Of a stretch of 64,000 bases of DNA, positions 48,301 through 54,270 are shown piece by piece. Below the pieces are notes generated by a model that did no database searches, had not been told where the DNA came from, and saw only the letters and a list, made by a program, of their open reading frames with translations. The position numbers and the translations under genes were made by a program. The DNA lies in assembly GCF_028858725.1 (NCBI RefSeq), contig NC_084790.1, positions 83,904,506 through 83,968,505 of the forward strand, in the 5' to 3' direction. The stretch's first letter is position 1, and every line of letters starts with the position of its first letter. Source of the stretch: Colius striatus (lineage: Eukaryota > Chordata > Aves > Coliiformes > Coliidae).

Positions 48301-48731
48301 AACTGTGAGGAACCAAGAGGCTTTGGAGTACAACCCAACACTTCTGAAAGGTTAAAACCCATCAGCCAGGGTAATTAATAACCAGAACAACTCAGTTTGG
48401 GAGGGTGTAGGGTTTTCTAAAAGGCTTTTAGCCAAGAAGAATGCCACCTGTGACTTACTGCCCTCTGAGAGCTGTTGTGGCTGGGGAAAGCTGTAGGACT
48501 TCATCAGAACATTGGTGCTTCCCATTTGAAGCAATCCCAGCTGCTGCTTTGTAGCTCTTCTCCATCCCCCGAGCTTCCTCCGTCCTAACCAGATGCCACT
48601 TCTCTCTCTGCAGGCGGTTGCCCTGTATGCATCTCTTCCACCAAGTGTGCGTGGACCAGTGGCTGGCCACCAGCAAGAAGTGCCCGATCTGCAGGGTGGA
48701 CATTGAAACACAGCTCGGCTCGGACAGCTGA
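327..48731 (+). CDS. RNF165: RNF165 / ARK2C, RING-H2 E3 ubiquitin ligase (spliced, 8 coding exons)
   Basis: Join of 327-387, 34999-35308, 39453-39578, 43651-43780, 44749-44853, 45371-45466, 47412-47518 and 48614-48731 gives 350 residues plus TGA; from memory the human protein is 346 residues. The N-terminus [20 protein letters not shown] and the C-terminus identify Arkadia-like 2C. Residues 21-209 are low-complexity, rich in Pro, His and Gln. S257-R258-G259 and T264-I265-E266-R267 form the NRG-TIER-type block next to the RING in Arkadia proteins. An acidic stretch (about 285-296) precedes a C-terminal RING-H2 with ligands C298, C301, C316, H318, H321, C324, C335 and C338, plus W328. The family ubiquitinates SMAD pathway repressors (SKI/SnoN, SMAD7) and so amplifies BMP/TGF-beta output; ARK2C is neural and supports motor-axon growth. 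All ligands are present and there is no frameshift, so it should be functional. Confidence 0.97.
388..1430 (+). other. Start of RNF165 intron 1, downstream half of the CpG island
   Basis: GC-rich intronic sequence with C-rich runs (for example about 627-638). The exon 1 frame stays open through the donor to a stop at 882-884. Base composition changes at about 780, where A/T tracts begin, with a second GC-rich block at 1180-1400. No exon or repeat family was recognised. Confidence 0.6.
1786..1791 (+). terminator. Candidate intronic polyadenylation signal AATAAA
   Basis: AATAAA sits 1.4 kb into intron 1 on the RNF165 strand, followed by T/G-containing sequence. It could end promoter-proximal transcripts. 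There is no transcript evidence, and the hexamer occurs by chance in AT-rich DNA. Confidence 0.2.
7715..8035. promoter_or_regulatory. Candidate intronic enhancer with CRE and POU octamer
   Basis: An AT-rich block with many ATTA homeodomain cores holds a full palindromic CRE, TGACGTCA, at 7807-7814. A perfect POU octamer, ATTTGCAT, lies at 7909-7916. It is in the repeat-poor first part of a very long intron of a neurally expressed gene. Enhancer function is inferred from motif content only; conservation could not be tested. Confidence 0.3.
8885..9431 (-). mobile_element. Avian ERV LTR (probably solo), antisense to RNF165
   Basis: Read on the - strand, this matches the avian LTR type that ends with an ATTAAA signal, a CTGCCTTTATCTCGA stretch, a C/T-rich tract and then a GAGTGACAGAGC...GGTGGGCACCTG terminus at about 8885-8915. 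The upstream part (9431 to about 9050) has the matching U3-like sequence. No retroviral gene was seen on either side, so it looks like a solo LTR. The family (ERVL- or ERVK-like) is not certain. It directly abuts the CR1-containing stretch that starts near 9655. Confidence 0.65.
9655..10318 (+). mobile_element. CR1 LINE 3' fragment, sense
   Basis: It contains CR1 3'-end landmarks in order: an ACATGAACCAGCAGCGTGCC-like stretch, AGCCTGGAGAAGAGGAGGCT, ACAGGACAAGAGGAAA, CCAGGCTGCCCAGAGAAG and a terminal TGATTCTGTGATTCTA. It is diverged and 5'-truncated. A 248-residue open frame on the opposite strand is an accident of this repeat. Confidence 0.85.
10405..10500 (-). mobile_element. Probable old CR1-related fragment, antisense
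   Basis: GAGGGACCCAACACTGGACA and CTCAAGGTGCAACCTCACCA resemble the antisense mid-3' part of CR1. The flanks are too diverged to set ends. Confidence 0.4.
10501..13190 (+). other. RNF165 intron 1, no recognised feature
   Basis: Apart from an A-rich tract near 11394-11420 I see no exon or repeat. A 250-residue open frame on the - strand (10736-11488) has a hydrophobic start but no recognisable family and no splice or promoter support. Confidence 0.55.
13195..13345 (-). mobile_element. Degenerate CR1 3' end, antisense
   Basis: The stretch GGGAAGGGACCTCTGGAGGT followed by CCAGTCCAGGCTCCTG matches the antisense start of CR1 3' ends of the type where the element meets (ATTCTATG)n. Similarity fades after about 150 bases. 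Confidence 0.5.
13346..15337 (+). other. RNF165 intron 1, no recognised feature
   Basis: Unique-looking sequence. The part at about 14440-14640 is AT-rich with several TAAT/ATTA cores and could be conserved non-coding DNA, but I cannot test that here. Confidence 0.5.
15338..15576 (+). mobile_element. CR1 LINE 3' end, sense
   Basis: AAAAGTTCCATTTAAACATAAGGAAAAGC, shown here in part, is followed by the GTGAGGGAGCCCTGGCCCAG, CTGATCTAGGTGACCCTGCT and GGTCCCTTCCAACCCCTACC landmarks and a short TGTGAGTCTGTGAG end. It is a clear, 5'-truncated copy. Confidence 0.9.
15577..20124 (+). other. RNF165 intron 1, no recognised exon or repeat
   Basis: Nothing coding is supported. A TATA-like motif with a short downstream open frame at 18036-18163 is listed separately. 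Confidence 0.55.
18036..18163 (+). promoter_or_regulatory. TATA-like motif with a 24-codon open frame downstream
   Basis: TATAAAAG at 18036-18043 is followed 46 bases later by an ATG (18089) opening 24 codons and ending TGA at 18161-18163. The spacing resembles a TATA promoter with a short leader. The peptide has no recognisable family, and a chance arrangement is more likely than a gene. Confidence 0.12.
20125..20391 (+). mobile_element. CR1 LINE 3' end, sense
   Basis: GAGTGACAGGACAAGAGGAA, TTTTTCCCTGAGAGAGTTGT, CCAGGCTGCCCAGGGAGGTG and TGATGAACTTAGAGGTCTTT lead to a terminal TGTGATTCTATGATT. This is the CR1 subtype ending in GATGAACTTAAAGGTCTTTTCC. Confidence 0.88.
20715..20800 (-). mobile_element. 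Short CR1 3' end, antisense
   Basis: CGTAGAATGGTAGGGGTTGG, GGACCTTTAGAGGTTGTCTA and CAACCCCCCTTGCTGAAGCA are the antisense 3' terminal bases of CR1. Similarity stops after about 85 bases, so it is a strongly truncated insertion. Confidence 0.8.
20801..32669 (+). other. RNF165 intron 1, 11.9 kb without recognised CR1, LTR or exon
   Basis: Mostly unique sequence with small simple repeats: an imperfect TGTGAAATCACTG repeat at about 21477-21515, a T run near 26588-26601 and a perfect 9-bp inverted repeat with a 2-base loop at 26519-26538. Open frames up to about 217 residues exist on both strands but lack recognisable domains. Nothing coding is supported. Confidence 0.5.
24086..24129. repeat. 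Two adjacent perfect short hairpins
   Basis: Bases 24086-24096 pair perfectly with 24105-24115 (11-bp stem, 8-base loop). Bases 24114-24120 pair with 24123-24129 (7-bp stem, 2-base loop). The two stems share two bases, so they are mutually exclusive at the junction. Too short for a microRNA precursor. Confidence 0.5.
32670..33192 (+). mobile_element. CR1 LINE 3' fragment, sense
   Basis: GAGTCCTGTGTCCAGTTTTG, GACCTGGGGCTGTTCAGCCT, CTCAGTGACAGGACAAGGGG and CCAGGCTGCCCAGGGAGGGT are followed by a diverged GGATTCTGTGTGATTCTG end. It is a different subtype from the copies ending in GGTCCCTTCCAACCCCTACC, as it carries the CACAGGCAGTGCCAGTGGCA block also seen, inverted, in the 41315-41800 copy. Confidence 0.9.
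33193..34381 (+). other. RNF165 intron 1, no recognised feature
   Basis: Unique sequence between two CR1 copies. I see no exon-like open frame with splice sites and no repeat. Confidence 0.5.
34382..34690 (-). mobile_element. CR1-family 3' end, antisense
   Basis: CATAGAATGGTTTGGGTTGG, CATCTAGTCCAGCCCACCCC, CTGGGCAGCCTGTGCCAGGG and CATTTCTTCCTTCTGTCTAG match the antisense 3' end of an older CR1 subfamily. It lies about 310 bases upstream of RNF165 exon 2. Confidence 0.8.
34999..35308 (+). CDS. RNF165: RNF165 coding exon 2
   Basis: It encodes residues 21-123 and two bases of Arg124. The acceptor is ctcttccag|GTGCTCC and the donor CCCAG|gtaagg. The peptide begins [10 protein letters not shown] after Gly21 and has a His-, Pro- and Gln-rich middle with [18 protein letters not shown] near its end. 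Intron sequence would stop translation at once after the donor (TAA at 35310), which supports the splice call. Confidence 0.96.
35549..36277 (-). mobile_element. CR1 LINE, antisense, about 730 bp
   Basis: A well-preserved antisense copy starts at the (ATTCTATG)n end (CATAGAATCATAGAACCACA) and runs through CCTTTAGAGATCATCCAGTC, CCTCACCAGGGCAGAGTAGA and the more 5' part near GGCTCATGCTTAGTTTATTA. It is the left arm of an inverted pair with 36374-36920. Confidence 0.93.
36374..36920 (+). mobile_element. CR1 LINE, sense, about 550 bp
   Basis: It starts within CTCTACTCTGCCCTGGTGAG, passes TGGAGAGAGGCCAGTGCAGG, TTAAACATAAGAAAAAACGA and CTGATCTAGGTGACCCTGCT, and ends GTGATTCTATGATTCTATGA at 36920. 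It is low in divergence and the same subfamily as the antisense copy just upstream. Confidence 0.93.
37030..37472 (+). mobile_element. CR1 LINE 3' end, sense
   Basis: GGACAAGTCTGATGAGGAGT, GGAGACATGATCACCCTCTG, GAGTGACAGGACAAGAGTAA and GTTGGATTTGATGAACTTAA precede GATTCTATGATGCTATGATT. It is the GATGAACTTAAAGG subtype, as at 20125-20391 and 45598-46360. Confidence 0.9.
38337..38702 (+). mobile_element. CR1 LINE 3' end, sense
   Basis: GGAGGAGACTGAGGGGTGAC, AGGCTGTTCTCAGTGATGGC, CTGGCAGGGGCTGCCCAGAT and TGCACTGGATGATCATTCAA end in CCCTTAAGATTCTGTC. The closest relative in the window is the copy at 52620-52895, which shares the GCACTGGCAGGGGCTGCCCA variant. Confidence 0.9.
38703..39452 (+). other. 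End of RNF165 intron 2
   Basis: Unique sequence up to the exon 3 acceptor, whose pyrimidine tract is TTCTCCTCCTTGCAG. No other feature seen. Confidence 0.5.
39453..39578 (+). CDS. RNF165: RNF165 coding exon 3
   Basis: It encodes residues 124-165 and two bases of Trp166. The acceptor is tccttgcag|ACGGGC and the donor GACTG|gtaagt. The peptide includes [20 protein letters not shown]. Compared with my recollection of the human protein it carries a few extra residues (MGPQ) before PRYLAEG; this is a length change in a disordered region. Confidence 0.95.
39579..41314 (+). other. First part of RNF165 intron 3
   Basis: No repeat or exon recognised. The sequence is moderately AT-rich with short A and T runs. 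Confidence 0.5.
41315..41800 (-). mobile_element. CR1 LINE 3' fragment, antisense
   Basis: ATAGAATCCCTGAATGGTGG, CTCATCCAGCCCAAACCCCT, CAGGGGGCACATGAATGTGT and CCTGTGCCAGTGGCACTGCC mark the antisense copy of the subtype at 32670-33192. It ends near TCTCTTGAACTGAGGAGCTC. Confidence 0.9.
41801..43363 (+). other. RNF165 intron 3, mostly unique
   Basis: No exon recognised. A lone CTGTTCTATGATTCTATGAT at about 42885-42904 resembles the terminal CR1 octamers but has no clear CR1 body upstream. Confidence 0.45.
43364..43595 (-). mobile_element. CR1 LINE 3' end, antisense, just upstream of exon 4
   Basis: ATAATTTTGGTTGGAGAAGA, CTTTAAGATCATCCAGTCCA, CTCAGGGATGGGGACTCCAC and CTTGGCAGCCTGGCACAGTG are antisense CR1 of the GATGAACTTAAAGG subtype. 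Similarity fades near CTCCTTCCTAACCTCCAATC, about 60-70 bases before the RNF165 exon 4 acceptor. Confidence 0.87.
43651..43780 (+). CDS. RNF165: RNF165 coding exon 4
   Basis: It encodes Trp166 (completed) to Met209. The acceptor is tgtgcccacag|GGACCTC, joining to [20 protein letters not shown] and ending in SSTQM; the donor is CAGATG|gtaagt. The preceding intron end is occupied by an antisense CR1. Confidence 0.96.
43781..44748 (+). other. RNF165 intron 4
   Basis: 968 bases with no recognised repeat. The acceptor tract is TTTCTCCCTCGTTTCTTGCAG. Confidence 0.6.
44749..44853 (+). CDS. RNF165: RNF165 coding exon 5
   Basis: It encodes Val210-Glu244 in phase 0, including [14 protein letters not shown] and [11 protein letters not shown]. 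The donor is TATGAA|gtacgt. Length is 105 bases, 35 codons. Confidence 0.96.
44854..45370 (+). other. RNF165 intron 5
   Basis: 517 bases, no repeat seen. The acceptor is CTGTTCCTGTGCTGCAG. Confidence 0.6.
45371..45466 (+). CDS. RNF165: RNF165 coding exon 6 (NRG-TIER region)
   Basis: It encodes Glu245-Lys276. [10 protein letters not shown] is followed by S257-R258-G259 and T264-I265-E266-R267, then FTFPHKYKK. In Arkadia this segment, together with the RING, is needed to recognise SKI/SnoN and to engage ubiquitin-charged E2 (family knowledge). The donor is AAGAAG|gtgagt. A second AG 12 bases inside the exon (CTGCTGCAG|CTG) is in frame but probably unused. Confidence 0.96.
45598..46360 (+). mobile_element. 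CR1 LINE, sense, about 760 bp
   Basis: TTGGGCTGCAACAACCCCAC, GTGGCTGGAAAGCTGTCCAG, AACATGAGCCAGCAGTGTGC, ACATGATCACTCCCTACAAC and TTGGACTCAATGATCTTAAA mark a long but diverged copy including the 3' end of the former reverse-transcriptase frame. It sits in intron 6, 130 bases after exon 6. Confidence 0.9.
46372..46453 (+). mobile_element. Short CR1 3' end, sense
   Basis: Only the last 80 bases: GACCTGCTTCTGCAGGGGGG, TTGGACTAGATGATCTCTAA, CCAACCCCTACCATTCTATG and ATTCTATGAATG. Little divergence is visible, so it is a young, extremely 5'-truncated insertion placed directly after the older copy. Confidence 0.9.
46454..47411 (+). other. Rest of RNF165 intron 6
   Basis: No exon or repeat recognised. 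It ends in CCTTTAACCTTGCTGCAG at the exon 7 acceptor. Confidence 0.5.
47412..47518 (+). CDS. RNF165: RNF165 coding exon 7 (acidic linker and start of RING)
   Basis: It encodes Arg277-Val311 and two bases of Arg312. It includes the acidic [13 protein letters not shown] linker and the first RING zinc pair C298-T-I-C301, followed by [10 protein letters not shown]. The donor is GTCAG|gtatga. Between species the linker varies most here, while the RING core is unchanged. Confidence 0.96.
47519..48613 (+). other. RNF165 intron 7
   Basis: 1095 bases that split the RING domain between its first and second zinc pairs. No repeat recognised. The acceptor is CACTTCTCTCTCTGCAG. Confidence 0.55.
48614..48731 (+). 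CDS. RNF165: RNF165 coding exon 8 (rest of RING and stop)
   Basis: It completes Arg312 and runs to Ser350 with TGA at 48729-48731. It supplies C316, H318, H321, C324, W328, C335 and C338, so the RING-H2 is complete. The tail is [11 protein letters not shown], matching the family C-terminus. Confidence 0.97.
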
Positions 48732-50072
48732 ACTGACTGGCTGAGACACACCATTTTCCTTACCAGGTCGTATGGCCATAAACCCTTGCAGCAAAATTTT
48801 TGCCTTCTGAGCCATTTGATTGAGAGGAAATGTCTGCAGGCATGTTAGTGAGGAGGAGGAGGTGGCAGTACAAATCTAGCAGTAGGAGATATTGCACATA
48901 CGCAGGATACGGGCCCGGTGAAAGGGAGCTGGCATTCCCGGAGCTCAGAGACCCCGTGCTGCAGAAGATTTAGTGTTGAACATGAAGGAACTAGTTGTGG
49001 TAGTCTGGCCTGTCAATCCTGCATTTCATGAGGATTGTATATATACCTCTTGAATACGTAGAAACATGTTAGGGGTCCTTTAGCTATTTCTATGGATGGC
49101 AGCTGGAGCATGTTAGCTTAAGAAATGTCGTGTTTGATGCCCTACTCATCTTGTGGTGGACATGTTGCTGTTACCTAATTTTCACCAAATATTTTTTCAT
49201 GGATTCCTTATTTTGGTGCCTGATCAATACATTTCAGAGGGGGACTCAAGAGGTCAAGCTCCCCCACCTTTTAGTGGGGGAGGGCAAGAGGCGAAAAAGC
49301 AAAATCCTGTTTACAGTCAGAAGGGTTTGTGCTCTTTGCCTCAGCTGCGTATCCTTCCTTTCCTTGCGTTTACAGTGTGTTGCAAATTTAGACAAGCTCT
49401 CTAAAAGAATAGAAAAGAAAAAAATAAGATACAAATTGGGGAACGAAATGAATGAAGCAACAGGGAGAAGCTTTGTTCATGCTTATCTGCTGATGCTGGA
49501 TACTTTCTGTAGGGGCACAATATTGGAGTAGATGCTGTTTCTTTGCTTTTCCATATCTTAATGAAGTAGCTTAGCATATTGAAATCCAAGGAGAAGCTGT
49601 ATTTGTGATTGCCATAGTCCATGATGCTTTGTCCTGTGAGCTGTGAGACTGGTTGGCTTCAGCAGCCACTGCTAGTAACAGTCCAAAATGATGGTAACAG
49701 GAGTCAGTGACTACAGCTGAGTTTTGCTGTATAATAACGCCAGAGAGGAGCTCAGAGACGCACGCTGCCAGCTCCTCTCCTAGGCAAAGGCATCTCTGAT
49801 AACAGGATGGTAGAAAACTCGATGCTTGCAAGGCACTGTGGAGGCCACAAGCGTTTCTGCACAGCAAGTTGGGAGGGAGTTGCTGCTTTTTGGATAGGTT
49901 GGGTTGTGACTGCCTCAGAGCACGTGCACCTGCACCCACGTGTGTTTGTACACATATTTCAGGCTGGAGAATCCAGTAGTTGTTAAAATGAGACTTAATT
50001 CTGTTAATGCTCAAACAGAATTAGGAGGTGGTCCCCGAAGGAGTGAGCTGTTGCAATCCAGGCTCTCTCTGA

Positions 50073-50078
50073 AATAAA
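50073..50078 (+). terminator. RNF165: Candidate proximal polyadenylation signal AATAAA
   Basis: AATAAA lies 1.3 kb after the stop codon and upstream of the CR1 copies. Use here would give a 3' UTR free of CR1 and without the AU-rich element. Confidence 0.3.
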
Positions 50079-50421
50079 GACCTCACCATGTCAATTGCAG
50101 GGACCAAGCTGAAAACGCTCTGAAGAACTGATATTCACAACCAAACCCTTGTGGTTTTTTTTTTTCCCCTTTTTTGTTTAAATGTTGGGTTTGTGGGGTT
50201 GTTTTTTTGCATGCTAAGTGAGCAAAAGAGAGGTGCAGAGGAGCTAGGTGAATTAATCAGGAGCATTAAATATTGAAAATGCTGATATCGTGGGGATGAT
50301 TTCTAGCTCCCCTGAATATCTCTTTTGCTGGAGCCAGGTGATGATCTTCAAGTAGAAACAATTATAACTTCACGTCTGAGAGACTCTGGGATTCCTGTGA
50401 GCTGTAACTGGCAACCTCAGA

Positions 50422-51007
50422 GGCATCCTGGATGCATCAAGAAGAGTGTGGGCAGCAGGTCAAGGGAGGTTCTTCTCCCCGTCTACTCTGCCCTGGTGAG
50501 GCCTCATCTGGAGTCCTGTGTCCAGTTCTGGGCTCCTCAGCTCCAGAGGGACAGGGAACTGCTGGAGAGAGGCCAGTGCAGGGCCACCAAAATGATCAGG
50601 GGTATGGAACATCTTTCATACAGGGAAAGACTGCGGGACCTGGGGCTGTTTAGTCTGGAGGAGACTGAGGGGAGATCTTATTAACATTTATAAGTATTTA
50701 AAGGGTGGGTGTCAGGAGTTTGGCACATCCCTTTTTTTGATGATATCTAGAAACAGGACAAGGGGTGATGGGATGAAGCTGGAACACAAGAAGTTCCATT
50801 TAAACATAAGAAAAAACTATTTCACTGTGAGGTGAGGGAGCCCTGGCACAGGCTGCCCAGAGGGGTTGTGCAGTCTCTTTCCTTGGAGGTCTTCAAGACC
50901 CACCTGGTTATGTTCCTTTGCGACCAGATTGAGGTTGACTTGCTTCTGTAGGGTGTTTGGACTAGATGATCTCTAAAGGTCCCTTCCAATCCCTACCATT
51001 CTGTAAT
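50422..51007 (+). mobile_element. CR1 LINE 3' fragment, sense, in the 3' UTR region
   Basis: GGCATCCTGGATGCATCAAG, CTCATCTGGAGTCCTGTGTC, GGACCTGGGGCTGTTTAGTC, CTGGAACACAAGAAGTTCCA and CCCTTCCAATCCCTACCATT. It is close in sequence to the copies at 35549-36277 and 36374-36920, hence the same recently active subfamily. Confidence 0.93.
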
Positions 51008-51171
51008 CCCAGAGAATTTTTTCCCCCCAGCTCGACAGGGTAAGGAAAAAGTGGGGAGCCCTACAGAACGCAAGGATGTGAGAGCCTCTTTCTTGCTGTG
51101 CCCATGCAGGGAAGGTGGAGTGGAGGGAGACAAATGCTGGCATACAAGGAAGACACTAGGGTGGCTTTTTT

Positions 51172-51362
51172 TATGATGAGGATGGCAAGGCAGTGACACA
51201 GGTTTCCCAGAGAGGTTGTAGATGTCTCGTCCCTGGAAACATTCAGAGTCAGGGACTCTGAGCAATCCAGTCTGGTTAAAGATGTCCTTGCTTGTGGCAG
51301 AAAGGTTGGATTAATTGACTTCTAAACGTCTCTTTCCAACCCCAACTACTTTATGATTCTAC
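51172..51362 (+). mobile_element. Older CR1 3' end, sense
   Basis: GTGACACAGGTTTCCCAGAG, GTCCCTGGAAACATTCAGAG, AAGATGTCCTTGCTTGTGGC and CCAACCCCAACTACTTTATG with a terminal ATTCTACA. It is a different, older CR1 subtype, like the one at 34382-34690. Confidence 0.75.
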
Positions 51363-52183
51363 AAGATATTTGCCACCTAGCACAAATGATGGTTTCCTGG
51401 GGGTTGTGGTGGTCCCAGCCCCAATGCCCACGAGTCCAGGAGTGATGAGTCAGAACCTATAGGGCTTGTTCCAGCAGCAGCAGATTGAAGCAGCATTAAA
51501 AATACTACTAATATAACTAACACTATGGAGAAGCAAAGCAAAGCTTTGCTGGTAAAATACACTGTAAGCCAGCCTGGTCTGTCCAGGCGTGAGCTGGGGA
51601 TGAAGCAAGGGAAGATACAGGATGGTTGGGACCCTGGTCAGGCAGGGAGAGTCCGAGCAACGCTTCTGAGCAGCGTGTTTTCTTCAAGCCTATGCGAAAG
51701 TATTACTATTTGCCTAATGAACAAGCACAGTTTTTTCTTTGTTTTGTTTTGAGTTTGTTTTGTTTTGGTTTTGTTTTTTAAAAAAAAGGAGAAACAACAA
51801 AAAAAAAAAACCAAACCCCACCCTTTGGTGGAGAAAAACACCAAACTCCCGTGGTCCCGTGTGAGTGACTGATCCCGAGGTGCGTGCGATTTTACAGCGT
51901 CTGTCTGGAGTTGCATCGGTGTGTCAGGTTCCTTTGCCTTTCAGTAATTTGTACGAGTAGGTTGTGCCAATTAGCATTGAGCTGAAAACAAAGCGAAACA
52001 AAACAAACCAACACCAAACCCCGAAGCAAACCACAGAAGATCTCTTGGAACAAAGCATTGATAGTTTACAGGGTTTTGTGAGTTTAAATGCCTTATATTT
52101 AACAATCATAATTTATGACTAACTTTTAGATATTGTGGGTTCTTATTTAATTATTTTTATAGTTTTTTTCCTTTTCAATTATA

Positions 52184-52196
52184 ATTTATTTATTTA
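52184..52196 (+). promoter_or_regulatory. RNF165: AU-rich element, three overlapping ATTTA pentamers
   Basis: ATTTATTTATTTA lies in an AT-rich part of the probable 3' UTR. Such class II AU-rich elements bind mRNA-destabilising or stabilising proteins. It would only matter in transcripts that use the distal poly(A) sites. Confidence 0.45.
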
Positions 52197-52293
52197 GAAA
52201 TTAATACTAATTTTTTTTATTACTCCTATTACCTCATTTTTTGCATTGTTTCTGGGAATGGAATGCTTTGCATGCGTCGGTACTTTAAAAGAA

Positions 52294-52299
52294 AATAAA
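52294..52299 (+). terminator. RNF165: Candidate polyadenylation signal AATAAA
   Basis: AATAAA is followed by AATAATTAAA and then a GATGTAGGGGATGATGCTTA-type G/T-rich stretch. This is a reasonable medial poly(A) site just after the AU-rich element. Confidence 0.35.
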
Positions 52300-52505
52300 A
52301 ATAATTAAACATGAGATGTAGGGGATGATGCTTATCTTGTCAAAAAAAAAAAACAACAAAAAAGAGAAAAAAATCAGGGTGTGTGATTACAAACTGTATT
52401 TACTGTGGTGCTGTTACCCTTGGATACATTCCATAAAAATGCAAACCTTTGATTCTGTATGCTGTGACATAGTGGAAAACTGCAATATAGTGACTGTGTT
52501 TAGCA

Positions 52506-52520
52506 CATATATATATATAT
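52506..52520. repeat. Short (AT)n microsatellite
   Basis: CA(TA)n run of about 15 bases, immediately 3' of the medial poly(A) candidate. Confidence 0.8.
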
Positions 52521-52619
52521 CTGAATATTATTTGCACTCATAATCAAACTCTGGTGATCCTTTCACTCATGTCCTGGCACATTAGAGGCGACCAGCGGCA
52601 GTGCTGTGCAAAAACGAAA

Positions 52620-52895
52620 ACGTCAGTCAGGCTGTTCTCAATGATAGGACAAGGGGCAAAGGTACAAGCTGGAACAAAAGAGGTTCCAAACAAACACAAG
52701 GAAGAATTTCTTCCCTGTTGAGGTGAGGGAGCACTGGCAGGGGCTGCCCAGATAGGCTGTGGAGTCTCCTCCTCTGGGGACATTCCAAACCCAGCTTGAT
52801 GAGTTCCTGTGTGACCTACTCTAGGTGGTCCTACTCTGGCAGGGGAGTTGCACTGGATGATCTCTAAAGGTCCCTTGCAGCCCTTAAGATTCTAT
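52620..52895 (+). mobile_element. CR1 LINE 3' end, sense, in the distal 3' UTR
   Basis: AGGCTGTTCTCAATGATAGG, GAAGAATTTCTTCCCTGTTG, GCACTGGCAGGGGCTGCCCA and TGCACTGGATGATCTCTAAA end at CTTAAGATTCTATTTGG. It is the sister subtype of the 38337-38702 copy. Confidence 0.9.
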
Positions 52896-54243
52896 TTGGG
52901 TTGGCTTTTGGCACAGCCTCGTCCCCAATGCCACTGGCGATGCCACTGCTCCTGCTGCATGTGTTCCCCTGCACTGACACCCGGCAGGGCCCTCGCTGTG
53001 GGGCTGTGCTTGGGGCACTGCAGGCATTTGGTGCAAGACTCTGCAAATTGTGTCAAAAGCTGTGGAAGGAAGCCCAGGCATGGTGAGTCTGTCCAGTTTT
53101 TGGTGCCTGCTGGCTCTTTTCACCCTCTTTGCACTGCAGGAAGGATGAAGGAGGTAAGCATTTGAGCTTGAGCTTGGAGGCAACGAAACTGAGGTATTCA
53201 CTGCAATTTTTGAAGAGCGAACCCTAACCTAGCTGAGAGAGGCTGGGATGCTTGCAGAAGTGATTCAGCATCCCTTTGTGACTCCTGGCTGTGACCATTT
53301 GCTATAGCTCAGCTGTGAAACGTGCATGGAGCAGAAGCCCTCAACGCTGCTGATCTTGCTCAGTTGTTTTCAGCCCCCCTGTTAAGGGGGAATCCTCAGC
53401 TTGGAGCTTTTTAATCCCCCGTAGAGCTGGGATCTGGACTGCATCCCTCCTGTCCTCAAGGAATGGGTCAGTCCCAAGGTGACATCCTGCTCCTGCAGCA
53501 GTGGCCAAACCCCACCATCTCCAGCCATGGCTGCATTGCTCTCACAACTGCCCTTTCCCCAAAGGCTCCTGAATATCAAGTGCTCAAGTCTTGAAAGAAG
53601 GTTAGAGCACCTTTGACAATGTTAAGCTTTAAGCCATAACTGCTCTTGGTCGGTGCAGATGCTCGGCCATGTATGGACTGGTGTTCAACACCTGTGTTCA
53701 GCCAGCAGCCATCTCCCCTAAAAGGCTTTGGATGCAATTCTTTTTCTTCGGTTAGAAAGGCACAAAATGACTGTAACTTTATTTTTTCCCCCTCTCTGTC
53801 CCTTCAGGGTGCTGCTCTGCTTTGTTGATTTTGCCTTACCCTGGGTTTAAAACCTATGGTTTTTTTTCACCTTGCTGTTCTGTCACGCTTCTCCCCTGTA
53901 GCCAGGAGCTGTGGTTTTGAGCCATGCAGTGATGGGAGGGTCAGTTGTTCCCCTCTGGAAAGACATTGTAAAAGGGATAAATAAAACAAGGAGCTAGTGA
54001 ACAAAAATCCTCTCCTTTAATGACCCGGACTGGTGAAAGGATCACCCACATTTTTGTACTCCTACTGCTGTTCTGTTGTGCTGTGCAACATTTTGCTACA
54101 TAGACTATTTTATAGAAGAAAGCTAGAAAAATATTTATTATTAATATTAAAGCAATAGTGCATTGAAGAAATGAAAAGACATTAGAAATTGTGTAAATGC
54201 TTAGATTCACTTTTGGTGGATTTTTTGTACTTTATTTATAACT

Positions 54244-54249
54244 AATAAA
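54244..54249 (+). terminator. RNF165: Likely distal polyadenylation signal of RNF165
   Basis: AATAAA occurs in CTAATAAAACAAACTGCATT, after an AT-rich UTR-like stretch and before a CTGTGCCCCATGGAAG region. The context is the strongest of the candidates. An additional AATAAA lies at 53980-53985. Confidence 0.5.
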
Positions 54250-54270
54250 ACAAACTGCATTGCTAACTAT

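Larger units (their letters stand above)
48732..54270 (+). other. RNF165: Probable RNF165 3' UTR (about 5.5 kb)
   Basis: AT-rich sequence with UTR-like motifs follows the stop: a Pumilio-type TGTATATA at 49036-49043, an AU-rich element with three overlapping ATTTA at 52184-52196, and poly(A) hexamers at 50073, 52294, 53980 and 54244. Three sense CR1 copies sit inside it. An end at about 54270 is inferred from the strong AATAAA context; shorter ends near 50.1 or 52.3 kb are equally testable. No open frame of note is present. Confidence 0.55.
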
